Shown here: positions 32,691 to 42,992 of the stretch, piece by piece
Position numbering within the stretch: the stretch's first letter is position 1
Layout of the letters: the number at the start of each line of letters is the position of its first letter
Assembly: GCA_963575745.1 (NCBI GenBank)
Contig: CAUYUJ010012125.1
Location: 221,964-285,963, forward strand
DNA length: 64,000 nt
Source of the DNA: Prorocentrum cordatum
Taxonomy: Eukaryota > Sar > Dinophyceae > Prorocentrales > Prorocentraceae
Direction of reading: 5' to 3'
Translations under genes and position numbers: made by a program
Notes under the pieces: generated by a model
Databases searched by the model: none
What the model saw: the letters and a program-made list of their open reading frames with translations, nothing else
Told to the model about the DNA's origin: nothing

Positions 32691-33480
32691 GAGCGCCCCA
32701 ATGAGGCGCCAAATGGGTGGCAGGCCCCACGGCCGCAGGCCAAGAGCGCTCCAAGACGACACACGTTGGTCCCAAGACGGCCCAAGAAGCGCCCAAGACG
32801 CTCCAGGAGGGTTCCAAGAGGACTTCGAGAGGCCCCAGAAACGCCGAGATCATTGATTTTGCGAAAGTTTTCGAACGATTTTGACGGTACTGCCTCTTCG
32901 AGCTGCCGACCGCCCTGGACGACCCAAGAGGCTCCAAGATCGCGCCGAGACGGCCCAAAAAGCCTCCAAGAGGGCCCCCAATTGGCCCAAGATGGCCCTA
33001 AGACGGCCCAAGATGCCTCCAAGACGGCCCAAGGATGGCCCCAAGAGGGGGCCCAGGGAGGGAACCCAAATGGACATTTCGCGCTCTCGGCCCAAAGAAG
33101 CGCCCAGGAAGCGCCCAGAGGCCCCCAAGAGCCCCCCAAGAGGCCCCAAACGAGGCCCCCAAGACCCCCAACAGAACCCCAGGAAGCCCCAAGAATTCCC
33201 CGAGAAGCCCTCAGTAGGCTCCCCAGAGGCCTCAAACTGCTCCCCAGAGGCTCCCGAAAGCCCTCCGAAGAGACCCCAAGAAGCATTCATGAGGACTCTG
33301 ACCCACAACCCAGGTACGCCTCGAAACTCTGCTGGAGCTCTCTTGGGCCATCTCGGCGCCCTTTGGGGCAGTCGATCGCGTCTTTTCGACAGGGTGGGAG
33401 CCACGTCTCCAAAGATCTCCTCGAGGACATTCCTGCCTGTCCGACTGTTTCCCGTGGGCGAAGAGCACACCACCACGCAG
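32691..33480. repeat. CCAAGA(C/G)GGCCC repeat block
   Basis: Dense degenerate units in plus orientation. Minus frames rich in LGASW/LGPLGG and plus frames rich in PRRPK are repeat translations. Confidence 0.8.
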
Positions 33481-34300
33481 CCACAGTGATGCGAAACGGG
33501 CCGGCGGAATGGGCGAAGCGATCCAATACTGAAAAATCAGCCTCCGCGCAGTGCTTCCACAACGTTGGAGGACTGGCTCCAAGGCCAGGACCGCTGCCCC
33601 TCAGGAACTTTTTTGGCCCACGGCGGTCCGGGCTGGGGCGGGGGGGAGCCCTAACCTGACCGAGGAGGAGGGCCCAGCCTGGGCTTGGCTGGGGCCTCTC
33701 TGCGAGGCGGGAGCACGGACACCGTCCGTGGGGGTGTCCACCCTGCTCCCGGGTGTGCCGACGAGGGAGGCCAGGAAGACGGGGGGAGGGTAGCGCACCA
33801 TGGCCCGAGGCACGTGCACGGACCCGGGGGGACGAGAGACGCGTGGAAAGAGAAAGGAAGGGGGCATACCATCTGGGAGATTTCGTGGCCCCCGCACGCC
33901 TGGTCCTCACCGCCCCTCTTCGGCGCCTCCGCTTTTCTGACCAACTCGGGCCCCCCTGCCAACTGGTCACTGCACCGACCTTGCAGACGTGCTGCAGCGG
34001 ATTTTTGCGTGGATGTCTGCCAATGCAAGGCCCAGAAACGGCGAGTGAAAAACGAAATGAATTTCGCGTGGATTCTGGTTTGTCTCCATTACTGGCAAAA
34101 AAAATCCGCACGAAACTCGACCCGAAATCCAGAACAAACTTCTCCAGGACACTCCAGGCCCATCCTAGCGTTTTCCGAACGAAATCCGCTCTACGATGTT
34201 CGCGCCATGAAACTGGCGCGTGGAAGCGTTCCCGACCAGCCCAGGGCGGCAGCGCGGAGGCCCCCCACGCGCTCCTTCATGCCCGGGATGTCCCAGAACC
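33481..34300. other. Unassigned sequence with a relic of the MITE-like end
   Basis: Contains GGGCCGGCGGAATGGGCGAAGCGA near 33498 split by substitutions relative to 26582. No gene is recognised. Confidence 0.35.
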
Positions 34301-34788
34301 TTGGCGCCCCAGGCAGGAGAAGGAGGGAGAGCAGGCCGGAAGAAGATGAGGGGTGGGAGAGAAGGGGGGAGCAGGTGGTGGAGGACTGGGAGGAAGAGGC
34401 GGAGACAGGGAGAAGGAGAAGAGAGAGCAGGTAGGGGGAAGTTGGAAGGAAGGATGGAGGGGAGGACGATAAGGAGGACGAGGAGGAGGTGAAGGGAGAA
34501 AAGAAGAGGGGGGGAAACGAGGAGGAAGAGGAGGAAGAGCAGGAGGGGAAGGAAGAGGAGGAGGCGGAAGAGGAGCAGCAACGCGGAGGAGGAGACCGGG
34601 AGGAGGGGGGGAAGGGGAAGGGAGGTAGGAACGTCCGCCTCATGCACCATTATCATTCATCCTGTTCTCCTCCTCCTCCGCCTCCTCCTCCCCCTGCTAT
34701 AGAATCCTGCTCCCTCCCCCCACCCCTACAACAACCACCTCAACCTCCCCTCCCCCACCATCAACATCACCACCGCTACTTGTTCCAC

Positions 34789-34855
<67 letters not shown>

Positions 34856-34856
34856 G

Positions 34857-34909
<53 letters not shown>

Positions 34910-34913
34910 GTCG

Positions 34914-34964
<51 letters not shown>

Positions 34965-35230
34965 GCATCGTCATTATCATCATAATCAGCATCATCATCA
35001 TCATCATCATCAGCATCATCAGCATCATGATCATCACCATCACCATCACCATCACCATCACCATCACCATCACCGTTGCCATGTCCCATATCATCATCAC
35101 CACCAGCATCGTCGCAATGATCATCACCATCGTCAACATCATCAGCAGCATCATCGACACCGTCGTCATCGACACCGTGAACGCCAACGCCACCGTCATC
35201 GACGTCATCATTTCCAGTGGCTATCGCCTC
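34301..35230. repeat. GGA-rich stretch followed by a CAT satellite
   Basis: 34310-34640 is GGA/GAG-rich, 34665-34700 is CTC, and 34745-35215 is CAT/CAC triplets with a (CACCAT)n core at 35034-35075. Poly-His and poly-Asp frames are artefacts. Confidence 0.95.
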
Positions 35231-36115
35231 ACTCTCCCAATCTCTGACCGAGAGAGCTGCTGAAGAAAACGAAAGTACATGATCCTGGTCCACCACTCCA
35301 CCTCGCTACTGGGCGAGAGCTTCAATGGCCAGGGGGAGGTTTAATCCTAAAACCCGGCGCTCCCGCTCCTCCTCCTCCTGGTCCTCCTCTTCCTCCTCCG
35401 CCGCCTCCTCCTCCTCGTTTTCCTATTCCTCCTCCTCCTCCTCTTCCTCGTCCTCCTCCTCCTCCTCCCCCTCATCCTGCTCATCCTCGTCCTCCTCCTC
35501 CTCATCCCCCTCCCCCTCCCCCACCCCCTTTTCCCCCTCCCCCCCCCTTCCCCGTCCCCATCCCTCCCTTCCTCCTTCCTCCTCTGTTCCTCCCTACCTT
35601 CCTCCCTTCCTCCCTTCCTCCCTCTTCCCTTTTCCTCCTCCTCCTCCCCTGCCCCCTCGTCCTCCCCCTCCTCCCTTTCATTATGCTTTCCTCCTGCTCT
35701 TCCTCTTCCTCCTCCTCTTCCTCCTCCTTCTCCTCCTCCTCCTCCACCTCTGCCTCCTCCTCCTCCTCCTCCCCGCCTCCTCCTCCTCCCCCTCATCCTC
35801 CTCATCCTCGTCCTCCTCCTCGTCATCCCTCTCTCCCTCCCCCACCCCCTTTTCCCCCTTCCCACCCCCCTCCCCTTCCACGTCCCCATCCGTCCTTTCC
35901 TCTCTTCCTCCTCTTTTCCTCCCTACCTCCCTCCCTTCCTCCATCCTCCTCTTCCCTTTCGTCCTCAAGCCCTCCTCCTCCTCCGCCTCCTCCTCCTCCT
36001 CATGATCCTCCTCCTCCTCTCCTCATGCTCTTCCTCTTCCTCCCCCAACTCCTCTCCTCCTCCTCTTCCTCCTGCTCCTCCTCCTCCTCCTCTTCCTCCT
36101 CCTCCTCCTCCGCCT
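35231..36115. repeat. CTC/CCCTC pyrimidine tract
   Basis: 35360-36115 is a long imperfect CTC/CCT tract. Two internal segments (35490-35580 and 35810-35900) share CCCTCCCCCACCCCCTTTTC, so a ~320-bp unit appears to be duplicated within it. Confidence 0.9.
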
Positions 36116-36276
36116 CCCCCTTCGCATTCGTATGGTTAGAAATATGCTTGAATAGCAGAATTATTGTGTGTACTATGAGTGGCTTTCGTATTATTCTTAC
36201 TACTAGCATCAGTACTTAGTCGTTTGACCAGAATTGTTCGTAGTATCATTATTCATATGTTTAGTAGTAGTAGTAG

Positions 36277-36324
<48 letters not shown>

Positions 36325-36337
36325 AACTACTACTACG

Positions 36338-36428
<91 letters not shown>

Positions 36429-36468
36429 ACTACTACTACTAGTACTACTACTACTACTACTACTACTG

Positions 36469-36539
<71 letters not shown>

Positions 36540-36634
36540 GCTACGACTAGCAATAGTAACAATAATAGTCGTAGTCGTAGTAGTGGTAGTAGTAGTAGTA
36601 GTAGTAGTAATCGCAGTAATCGTGTTAGTAATAT

Positions 36635-36672
<38 letters not shown>

Positions 36673-37065
36673 CTGGTAGTAGTAGTAGTAGAAATAATAA
36701 GCGAATCGGAGTATTGATGTTAGTTGCATGGTTCGCCTTCGCCTTCGTACTATTGGTACTCGTAGTACGATTTGTACTACGACATCTAAACTATTCTTGT
36801 TGTTCGAACGGTTAATATTAGCATTCTCATTTTTCTGATGATTCGTATTATTCGTATGAATAATGTCGTTGTTCTTACTCGTGGTAGAATTATGGTATTC
36901 GCCGTTTTGTTGTTATCATTCGCATTATTAACTTCATTACTTTTAGTACGACTGGCAATAATCATAGTATTCCGACGATTCTTGGTCGCATTGGTATCAG
37001 TGGCCTCCTTATTAGTTCGATTAGTACGATTAGTTTGATTGTCCTAGATAGTACCGTTTCTATTA
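36116..37065. repeat. CTA/GTA trinucleotide satellite and its decayed flank
   Basis: 36260-36545 is CTA triplets with a CTG block, and 36560-36700 is GTA/TAG triplets. 36700-37060 is AT-richer and still shows triplet-like words (ATTCGTATTATTCGT, TTAGTACGATTAGT), as expected of an old, mutated part of the same satellite. Confidence 0.85.
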
Positions 37066-37085
37066 AATTTCAAATCAAAAAAACA

Positions 37086-37250
37086 TGCATCAGCCGCAGC
37101 AGCAGCGAGGGAGGGGGCGAGGGAGCGATGAACCCGCCCCCGCCCAAGCGAAGGCCAGTGACGGCGGCGATGACGACGACGGCGCCTGATCCCTTCTTCA
37201 GCGCGCGACAGCGAGGGCGCGCGCAACTGAGGCCGGCCACGGAACGGCCG
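37086..37250. repeat. Direct duplication, left copy (right copy 38104-38255)
   Basis: CATCAGCCGCAGCAGC(A/G)GCG, CGCCCCCGCCC(A/G)AGCG, then GGCGCGCGCAACTGAGGCCG and GCCACGGAACGGCCG are shared in the same order, with small indels. Confidence 0.85.
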
Positions 37251-37429
37251 GGCAGGGGAGAACATGACCCCTTCGGACACCACACGCCCCACCCTACCCA
37301 CGACAAGGGCCAGGGCGGGCGGGGAGTTTTCGAGCAACATGGGCCGTCGGCCGCTGCATCGAATGCCCAGCTCTCGACGAGCTGGCTTGAGCCCAATGCG
37401 ACGGACCACGCGAGGGGCGACCCTGAAAG

Positions 37430-37570
37430 GGGATTGTAGCAATTTCGGCCCGCGGGGGACTGTAGCAGTTTTGGCCCGCGGGGAATGGTAGCAATGACGG
37501 CCCGCGGGGGAATGTAGCAATTAAAGCCCGCAGGGGACACAAGCAACTTCGGCCCCAGGGGACCGGAGCA
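37430..37570. repeat. 26-bp minisatellite, first block
   Basis: GTAGCAATTTCGGCCCGCGG-type units start at 37435, 37461, 37487, 37513, 37539 and 37564 (period 26, then 25). On the minus strand three units equal 26 codons, so all frames keep reading similar Arg/Pro/Ala-rich peptides (for example PPRAEIATIP). Confidence 0.9.
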
Positions 37571-37808
37571 CCTCACGGCCCAAAGCCAAACACCCCCCCG
37601 CGGAACGACTTGAGATCGGAAGCCGCTGCGGCCCCAAAAAATCTTGAAACAAAAATCCCCACGCGCGGCCTGCGCGAGAACGGGGCCCGCAGGCCGCGCA
37701 TAAAGAAATTTCGGCTTTCAGCGACCCCACGGGCGCGGCCAAGCGGCACCGACTGACCCGCGCCATTCTGGGCTCGCATCACCACCCACCTCCCCCACGA
37801 GCATAAGG
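37571..37808. other. Interruption within the 26-bp minisatellite
   Basis: About 240 bases unlike the repeat, rich in GCGCGG and with the words CGCGCGGCCTGCGCGAGAAC and GGCCGCGCATAAAG. It separates the two blocks of 26-bp units and could be an insertion. Confidence 0.5.
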
Positions 37809-37930
37809 GGGCTGCAGCGCATTCGGCCCGCGGAGGATAGTAGCAACGTCGGCCCGCAGGGGATCGTGGCAATATCCGCCCGCGCGGGGGCGCAGCGACA
37901 TCGGCCCGCGGGGGCCAAAGCAATTTGGGC
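37809..37930. repeat. 26-bp minisatellite, second block
   Basis: Units of the type GTAGCAACGTCGGCCCGC(A/G)G continue from 37809 to about 37930. Confidence 0.85.
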
Positions 37931-38103
37931 CCATGGCCAAAAACAGAATGATGGGCAATCCCACGGACATCTGATAGCTTAAACTGCCAACTGTGGCCTT
38001 TGTACTCGAGGGCAGACGCGCCGCCGCTGGCGCGGCCGAGCGCCGCCGCCGCCGCGACAGACGCGAACCCGGGGCCCCGCCACCCGCGCCGTTGCCCGGG
38101 GAC

Positions 38104-38255
38104 CGCATCAGCCGCAGCAGCGGCGAGGGGGGGGGCGAGGCAGCGATGGGCCCGCCCCCGCCCGAGCGGAGGCCAGCGACGGCGGCGACGACGACCCCTG
38201 CGTCAGCGCGCGACAGCGGGGGGGCGCGCGCAACTGAGGCCGGCCACGGAACGGC
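38104..38255. repeat. Direct duplication, right copy (left copy 37086-37250)
   Basis: See the left copy. The region on to 38540 is GC-rich with no recognised gene. Confidence 0.85.
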
Positions 38256-38540
38256 CGTGCCAAACCCGACGCACACCAAACGGCAGGCCACACATGAGGG
38301 CCGCGCCGCAGGCGGGCCGCAGCAGCCGCGGACACCCCACGACAAGGGCGCGGCCACGGCTGCCAGCAGACGCGCGCCACCCCTGCTCAACGCGCGGCAG
38401 GCCGCGCCAGAAGGGCCCGCCAGCAACGGACCGCGACGGACAGCAGCAGCGCCCCTGCACGAAAAGGGGCGGGCGCCGCAGCCCGCCACCCGGCGTGCGC
38501 AACAATGGCGCACTTGTTCGATGGTCCTTTTACTCACATC

Positions 38541-39221
38541 TCAACAATGATTGTCGCAGATTTCCGCCTGCGCGCCCTCGCGCCACGCGAGCCGCGACAT
38601 CAACCGCGGCCCTGGGCGGGAAGACGCTTGAATGGCGCCTCTGGCCGTCAGCTCCCTCGCATCACCGCGCGACGGGCCATCGGCCGGTTTGCCGTCCGCG
38701 GGCACGCGGTCGACGTACACCGCGGCGTTCGCTCTGACGACCATGCGCCAGAACAGGCCGGCAAGCTCACACGCGTCCTCGAACTTGGAGTAGCCCTTGA
38801 TTCACGCCCCCTCGGCCGCCTCGGAGTCAACAAAGAGGCGCACTCGGCATGAGCGCAAACGGTGCTCCAACACATCGAACGCGACCGGCGGCGCGAACAG
38901 CTCCACCATGTTGATCTGGTCCTTGCGGGGCAGCCACTCCGCCCCCGTCCGCGCCGCGACGTCGTGGGAGCCTACGAAAATCTCGCCGGGCTGCTTGAAG
39001 AATGCCCCCCGACCGATTCGACCTGGCCCGGCTAGAGGCGCCTCCCCTCTGGCGGCCTCTGGGCAGCAACCGCCCGTGAATATGATGACGTCTACTGTCT
39101 TGTCTGCGTCGCGCGAATACAGCGGCCCCACTTCGCTATCTCTCGCCAGCAACCACTGCCCTGAGGCTCCATGAGGCCAACCTAGGCGACCATGCGAGAC
39201 AGCCTTGCATGTCATGCCCAT
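38541..39221 (-). pseudogene. RNase H domain relic of a retroelement
   Basis: The minus frame reads DVIIFTGGCCPEAARGEAPL, WLPRKDQINMVELFAP and RVRLFVDSEAAEGA, then an in-frame TGA (38802-38804), then IKGYSKFEDACELAGLFWRM and YVDRVPADGKPADGPSRG. These are the blocks I know from RT-RNase H proteins of dinoflagellate retroelements: the catalytic Glu in NMVELFA, Asp in LFVDSEAA and the last Asp in PADGPSRG. The first catalytic Asp, usually in a TDG or TDA word, is Gly here (FTGGC). With a premature stop and a lost catalytic residue this is a dead copy. The reverse transcriptase that should lie upstream (beyond 39221) is absent. Confidence 0.75.
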
Positions 39222-39414
39222 GCAAGGTCATCTCGTATGTTGAGGGCATCCTCCGGTGCCCATGCACTGGAGATCTACTTCGTCGTCGGCGCGTGGATAG
39301 CATGCCTGGCTATAGCCGATGGCACGATCGTCGGGCGCGACGCGCGCATCGATGGCACGCGCGCAGATTCGGGCCGCCCCCCAGGGGCCACGGCGGCGCG
39401 AGGGGCGCCGCTAG

Positions 39415-39745
39415 ATGAGGAGGAGGAGGAGGAGGACGACGACGACGACGACGACGACGACGAGGTGGGAGGAGGGGGAGGAGGAGGGGGGGGGGAGGAA
39501 GGGGGGGAGGGGAAGGGGGCGCGCGCGCGTGCGTGTGGAGTGGGATGGCGAGGGCGTGTATAGGGTTCGTGTACGCGTATATGCTCGCCAGGAGGGGGCC
39601 GCCCTAGTGGCGGCGGGAGTTTAGCCCTGTGCGTCTGCCAGGGCCCGTCGTCAAAGCGATCGCCCCAGCGACTGGCCTTGCTGGGCCAGCGCGCGGGCCG
39701 CGCGCGCGCGCGCCCGCCGATTGGCGGGGCGCGCGCGCGCGGCCG
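39415..39745. repeat. GAGGAC/GGA tract and CG-alternating stretches
   Basis: GAG and GAC triplets at 39415-39465, G-rich sequence to 39520 and several (GC)n runs (39518-39530, 39695-39745). Confidence 0.8.
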
Positions 39746-39749
39746 CAGA

Positions 39750-39884
<135 letters not shown>

Positions 39885-40076
39885 AAAACCTAAGGCCCTA
39901 AGGACAGAGGGTCGGCGGGACCGACGCAAGCCTCAGAATGGCGCGCCGCGCTGGGGTGCCTGGGGCGGGGGGGAGCGCGAAAATGGAGGGCGGGGAGGGG
40001 GGGGGAGGGAGGGGAGGGAGGGAGAGGGGAGGCAGGGAGGGGAGGGGAGGGAGGAAGGGAGAGGGACCCAAGAGGG

Positions 40077-40525
40077 CCCCAAGACGGCTCCAAGAGGGCC
40101 CCAAGAGCGGCATAAAAGTTGCATAAAACCAGGATCCAGAACCATGCGTTTTTATGCCACTTTTATGCAGCTCTTGGGGCCCTCTTGGAGCCGTCTTGGC
40201 GCCCTCTCGGGCCCCTTTGAAGGCTTTTGGAGGGGCCCAAGGGGGCCCCGAGACGGCTCCAAGAGGGCCCCAAGAGCGGCATAAAAGTTGCATAAGACAA
40301 GGATCCAGAACCATGCGTTTTATGCAACTTTTATGCGCTCGTGGGGCCTCTTGGAGCCGTCTTGGTGCCCTCTTGGGCCCCTTTGAAGGCTCTTGGAGGG
40401 GCCCAAGGGGGCCCCGAGACGGCTCCAAGAGGGCCCCAAGAGCGGCATAAAAGTTGCATAAAACCAGGATCCAGAACCATGCGTTTTTATGCCACGTTTA
40501 TGCCGCTCTCGGGGCCCTCTGAGGG
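40077..40525. repeat. Tandem array of three ~168-bp foldback units
   Basis: GGCATAAAAGTTGCATAA starts at 40109, 40278 and 40444 (spacing 169 and 166). Each unit is a long inverted repeat. The left arm CCAAGACGGCTCCAAGAGGG, CCCCAAGAGC, GGCATAAAAG is mirrored by TTTTATGC, GCTCTTGGGG and CCCTCTTGGAGCCGTCTTGG around a loop with CAGGATCCAGAACCATGC. Hairpin 1 spans 40079-40199, hairpin 2 40241-40365, and hairpin 3 from 40411 to about 40520. The arms belong to the CCAAGACGGCC family. Confidence 0.9.
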
Positions 40526-41310
40526 AGGGGAGGGGAGGGGGGGGAGGGAGGAGGAGGAGGAGGGAGAGGAGGAGGAGAAGGAGGAAGAGGCGGGGGAAGA
40601 GGGGAAGGATGAGGAGGGAGGAGGAGGAGGAGGAGGAGGAGGAGGAGGAGGGGGAGGAGGAAGAAGAGGCCGAAAGAAAAAAAAAAACGCCATTGCCCCC
40701 GTCCCCTCGGCCTCAATCGATCGCATCCACCCACTCGCGCCCCGAGCTGCTCGTGATCGTCTCCGCGTCGTCGCCGTCGTCGTCCTCTGAGCTCGTGATG
40801 TACTCAACGTCATATGGTGGCCTCGGTGGGGAGGGTGTCTCTGAGCAGAACGGCGAACGATCGATCAATTAATCAACCGATCGATCGCCATTCGGTTCAG
40901 GGATCGGCTGTATCGGGGACGGGGGCCCGCAAGGGCCTCTAAGTCCGCGGCGGCGGCTGCGGTGGCGGCGGCGGCGGCGGTCTCCGCCACCACACCGCCC
41001 ACGTGGGATAAATTTCAATTCTGATCCATCCTCGGAAGGGCACCCATACCCAGTATGCAAAAGGCCCCAAACCGAGCGCCACCTCTACATTAATTTCGGG
41101 CCAAGCTGAGGCGGAGGAGGAGGAGGAGGAAGAAAAGGATTGAGGAAGAGGAAAGAAGGAGGAAGAGGAGGAGGCAAGGAGGCCGCCTCCCCCCTTCCTT
41201 CCCCTCTCTCGCGTTCCCCTCGAAGATCGATCCTCGAGTCCCCGAGTCAGGGGACGCTCCCAAGCATTGTGTATCGGCGCGCCTGATGCGTTGCTGAGTG
41301 CAAGTGTGCA
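40526..41310. repeat. GGA-rich tract and unassigned sequence
   Basis: GGA/GAG triplets at 40515-40680 and 41110-41180 with (CGG)n near 40950-40985. No gene is recognised. Confidence 0.6.
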
Positions 41311-41520
41311 TTCTCGCGCCACCTCCTCCCTCCCTCCTCCTCCTCCTCCTCCCTCCTCCTCCCTCCTCCTCCCTCCTCCTCCCTCCTCCTCCCTCCTCCT
41401 CCCTCCTTTTCCCTCCTTCGCCCTCCTCCTCCTACTCCTCCCTCCTCCTCCTCCTCATCCTCCTCCTCCTCCTCCTCCTCCTCCTCCCCCTCCTCCTCCT
41501 CCTCCTCCTTCTTTCATCCC
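41311..41520. repeat. CTC/CCCTCCT tract
   Basis: Nearly pure CTCCTC and CTCCTCCCTC units. Confidence 0.95.
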
Positions 41521-42992
41521 GAACAGTTTTTTGGGCTGTCCTCCCGAGCCGTCCTTGTCATTGCCCCCGGGGGCCAGGCGTGTCTGCAGAGATCTCCAGA
41601 GGTCCCTCGAGGCCCCCACGGGATCCCCAGAGGGCTCTGGAGCGAAAGCCGTTCGAGGCATTGTAGAACAGATCAGAGGCGGAGGGATAGTAGGAGGTGG
41701 AGGAAGGCCCCCTATTTCAGTGTTATTGTTTTCGTGGCAATGCGGTGGCAGTGTTCTCACTTGCTCATGGCCTGGTAGAACTCGCCCAGGCTCGACGCGA
41801 AGCGCCTCCTCGGCGCATGATGCAGCAGGGCGCCATCCCTGGGGTTCGAACCCTCAGGGGTGGCCCCGCGACCGCGGGGCCCTGAAAACATCAGCAGCTG
41901 TTTGCGCGAAATCCTGATCCCCAAGGCGGTGGCAGGAGGAAGAGGAAGAAGAGAGGGCGAGGGAAGGAGGAGGGGGAGGAGGAGAAGGAGGAGGAGGAGG
42001 ATAGGGGCACAGCAGCCGCATTCGCAAGGAGGATAGGATAGGGAGGAGGAAGGAGTCCGCCGTCGTCGTCGTCGCCGTCATCGTCGCCGGGGGGTCCTCG
42101 CCCCCGCCGTCGGCGTCGCCCCCGCTTTTACTCTTGCGGCGCCCTCGAGCGCGGCGCACCCGCGTTGCAGCAATAACGGCGTCCTCGCGCGCTCTCGCAG
42201 CCTTGGTTGCGCACAGGGCGCCAGGATCATGAGGATGGGGATAACGAGGATGAGGAGTACGGAGGGAGGATGAGGATGAGGATGAGGACGAGGCGAGCGC
42301 GTGCGAGGATGAGGAGGAGGGAGGGAGGGAGGGAGGGAGGGAGGATGACGATGAGAATGAGGATGGGGATAAGGACCGCGAGGAGGAGGGGGAGGAGGAA
42401 GAGGAGGAGGAGGGAGGACGATGAGGATGAGGAGATGCACGTAAGTGGAATCGGGGAGAGGAGGGAGGGAGGACGAGGGAGGAGAGAGGATGAGGATGAG
42501 AACGAGGATAAGGAGGACGAGGGTTTGGAGGGGGGGAGTTTGAGGCCGAGGACGAGGGAGGGGGGATGAGGATGAGGATGAGGTTGATTGGACTTGTAAC
42601 AGGCGCAAGTGTGAACGCCTCGCACGAGCTCGGCTCATGCGCGCCAGCTTGGGCGGTCGGGAAGGGGGGGGGGCGCGGGGGATCGAAGACTAAAGGGAAT
42701 CGGCCATAAAGGGGCCGATGAGGGCCCATCAACGGCCCCCGAGGGCCCCCGCAGGGGCCCGTCTGGGCCCGAACAGTGCACGTGGTTCCCCTCTTTCTAT
42801 TGCCCCCCCCCCATCCCCCGCCCGATCAGCAACTGCGTGGGGAACCTCTCCCCCGCACCTGCCCCCCCCATTCCCCCTCTCGTCCTTGCCCTCCCACCGC
42901 CCCATTCGCCCCCCTTTCTCACCCATCCCCTCCCCCTTCACTTGAGTCAGTCTCCTCCCCCCTCGCCTCTACCTCCCCCCCCCCCCCCTCAC
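41521..42992. repeat. Low-complexity region: GGA, GATGAG and C-rich runs
   Basis: 41930-42010 is GGA-rich; 42230-42580 is GATGAG/GGAGG; 42800-42990 is C-rich. Between them, 41580-41900 and 42600-42780 are unassigned. No gene is recognised. Confidence 0.6.

Noticed and set aside
34301-34640. Glu/Arg-rich ORFs such as 34489-35247
   Set aside because: Composition follows the GGA and CAT repeats; there is no change in character expected of a gene.
37430-37930. Regularly spaced 26-bp repeats that might be taken for a CRISPR array
   Set aside because: Units are directly adjacent and degenerate, without unique spacers; the organism is eukaryotic.
41840-41870. GGGGTTCGAACCC, a T-arm-like hairpin suggesting a tRNA
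   Set aside because: No matching D-arm, anticodon arm or acceptor stem could be placed on either strand.
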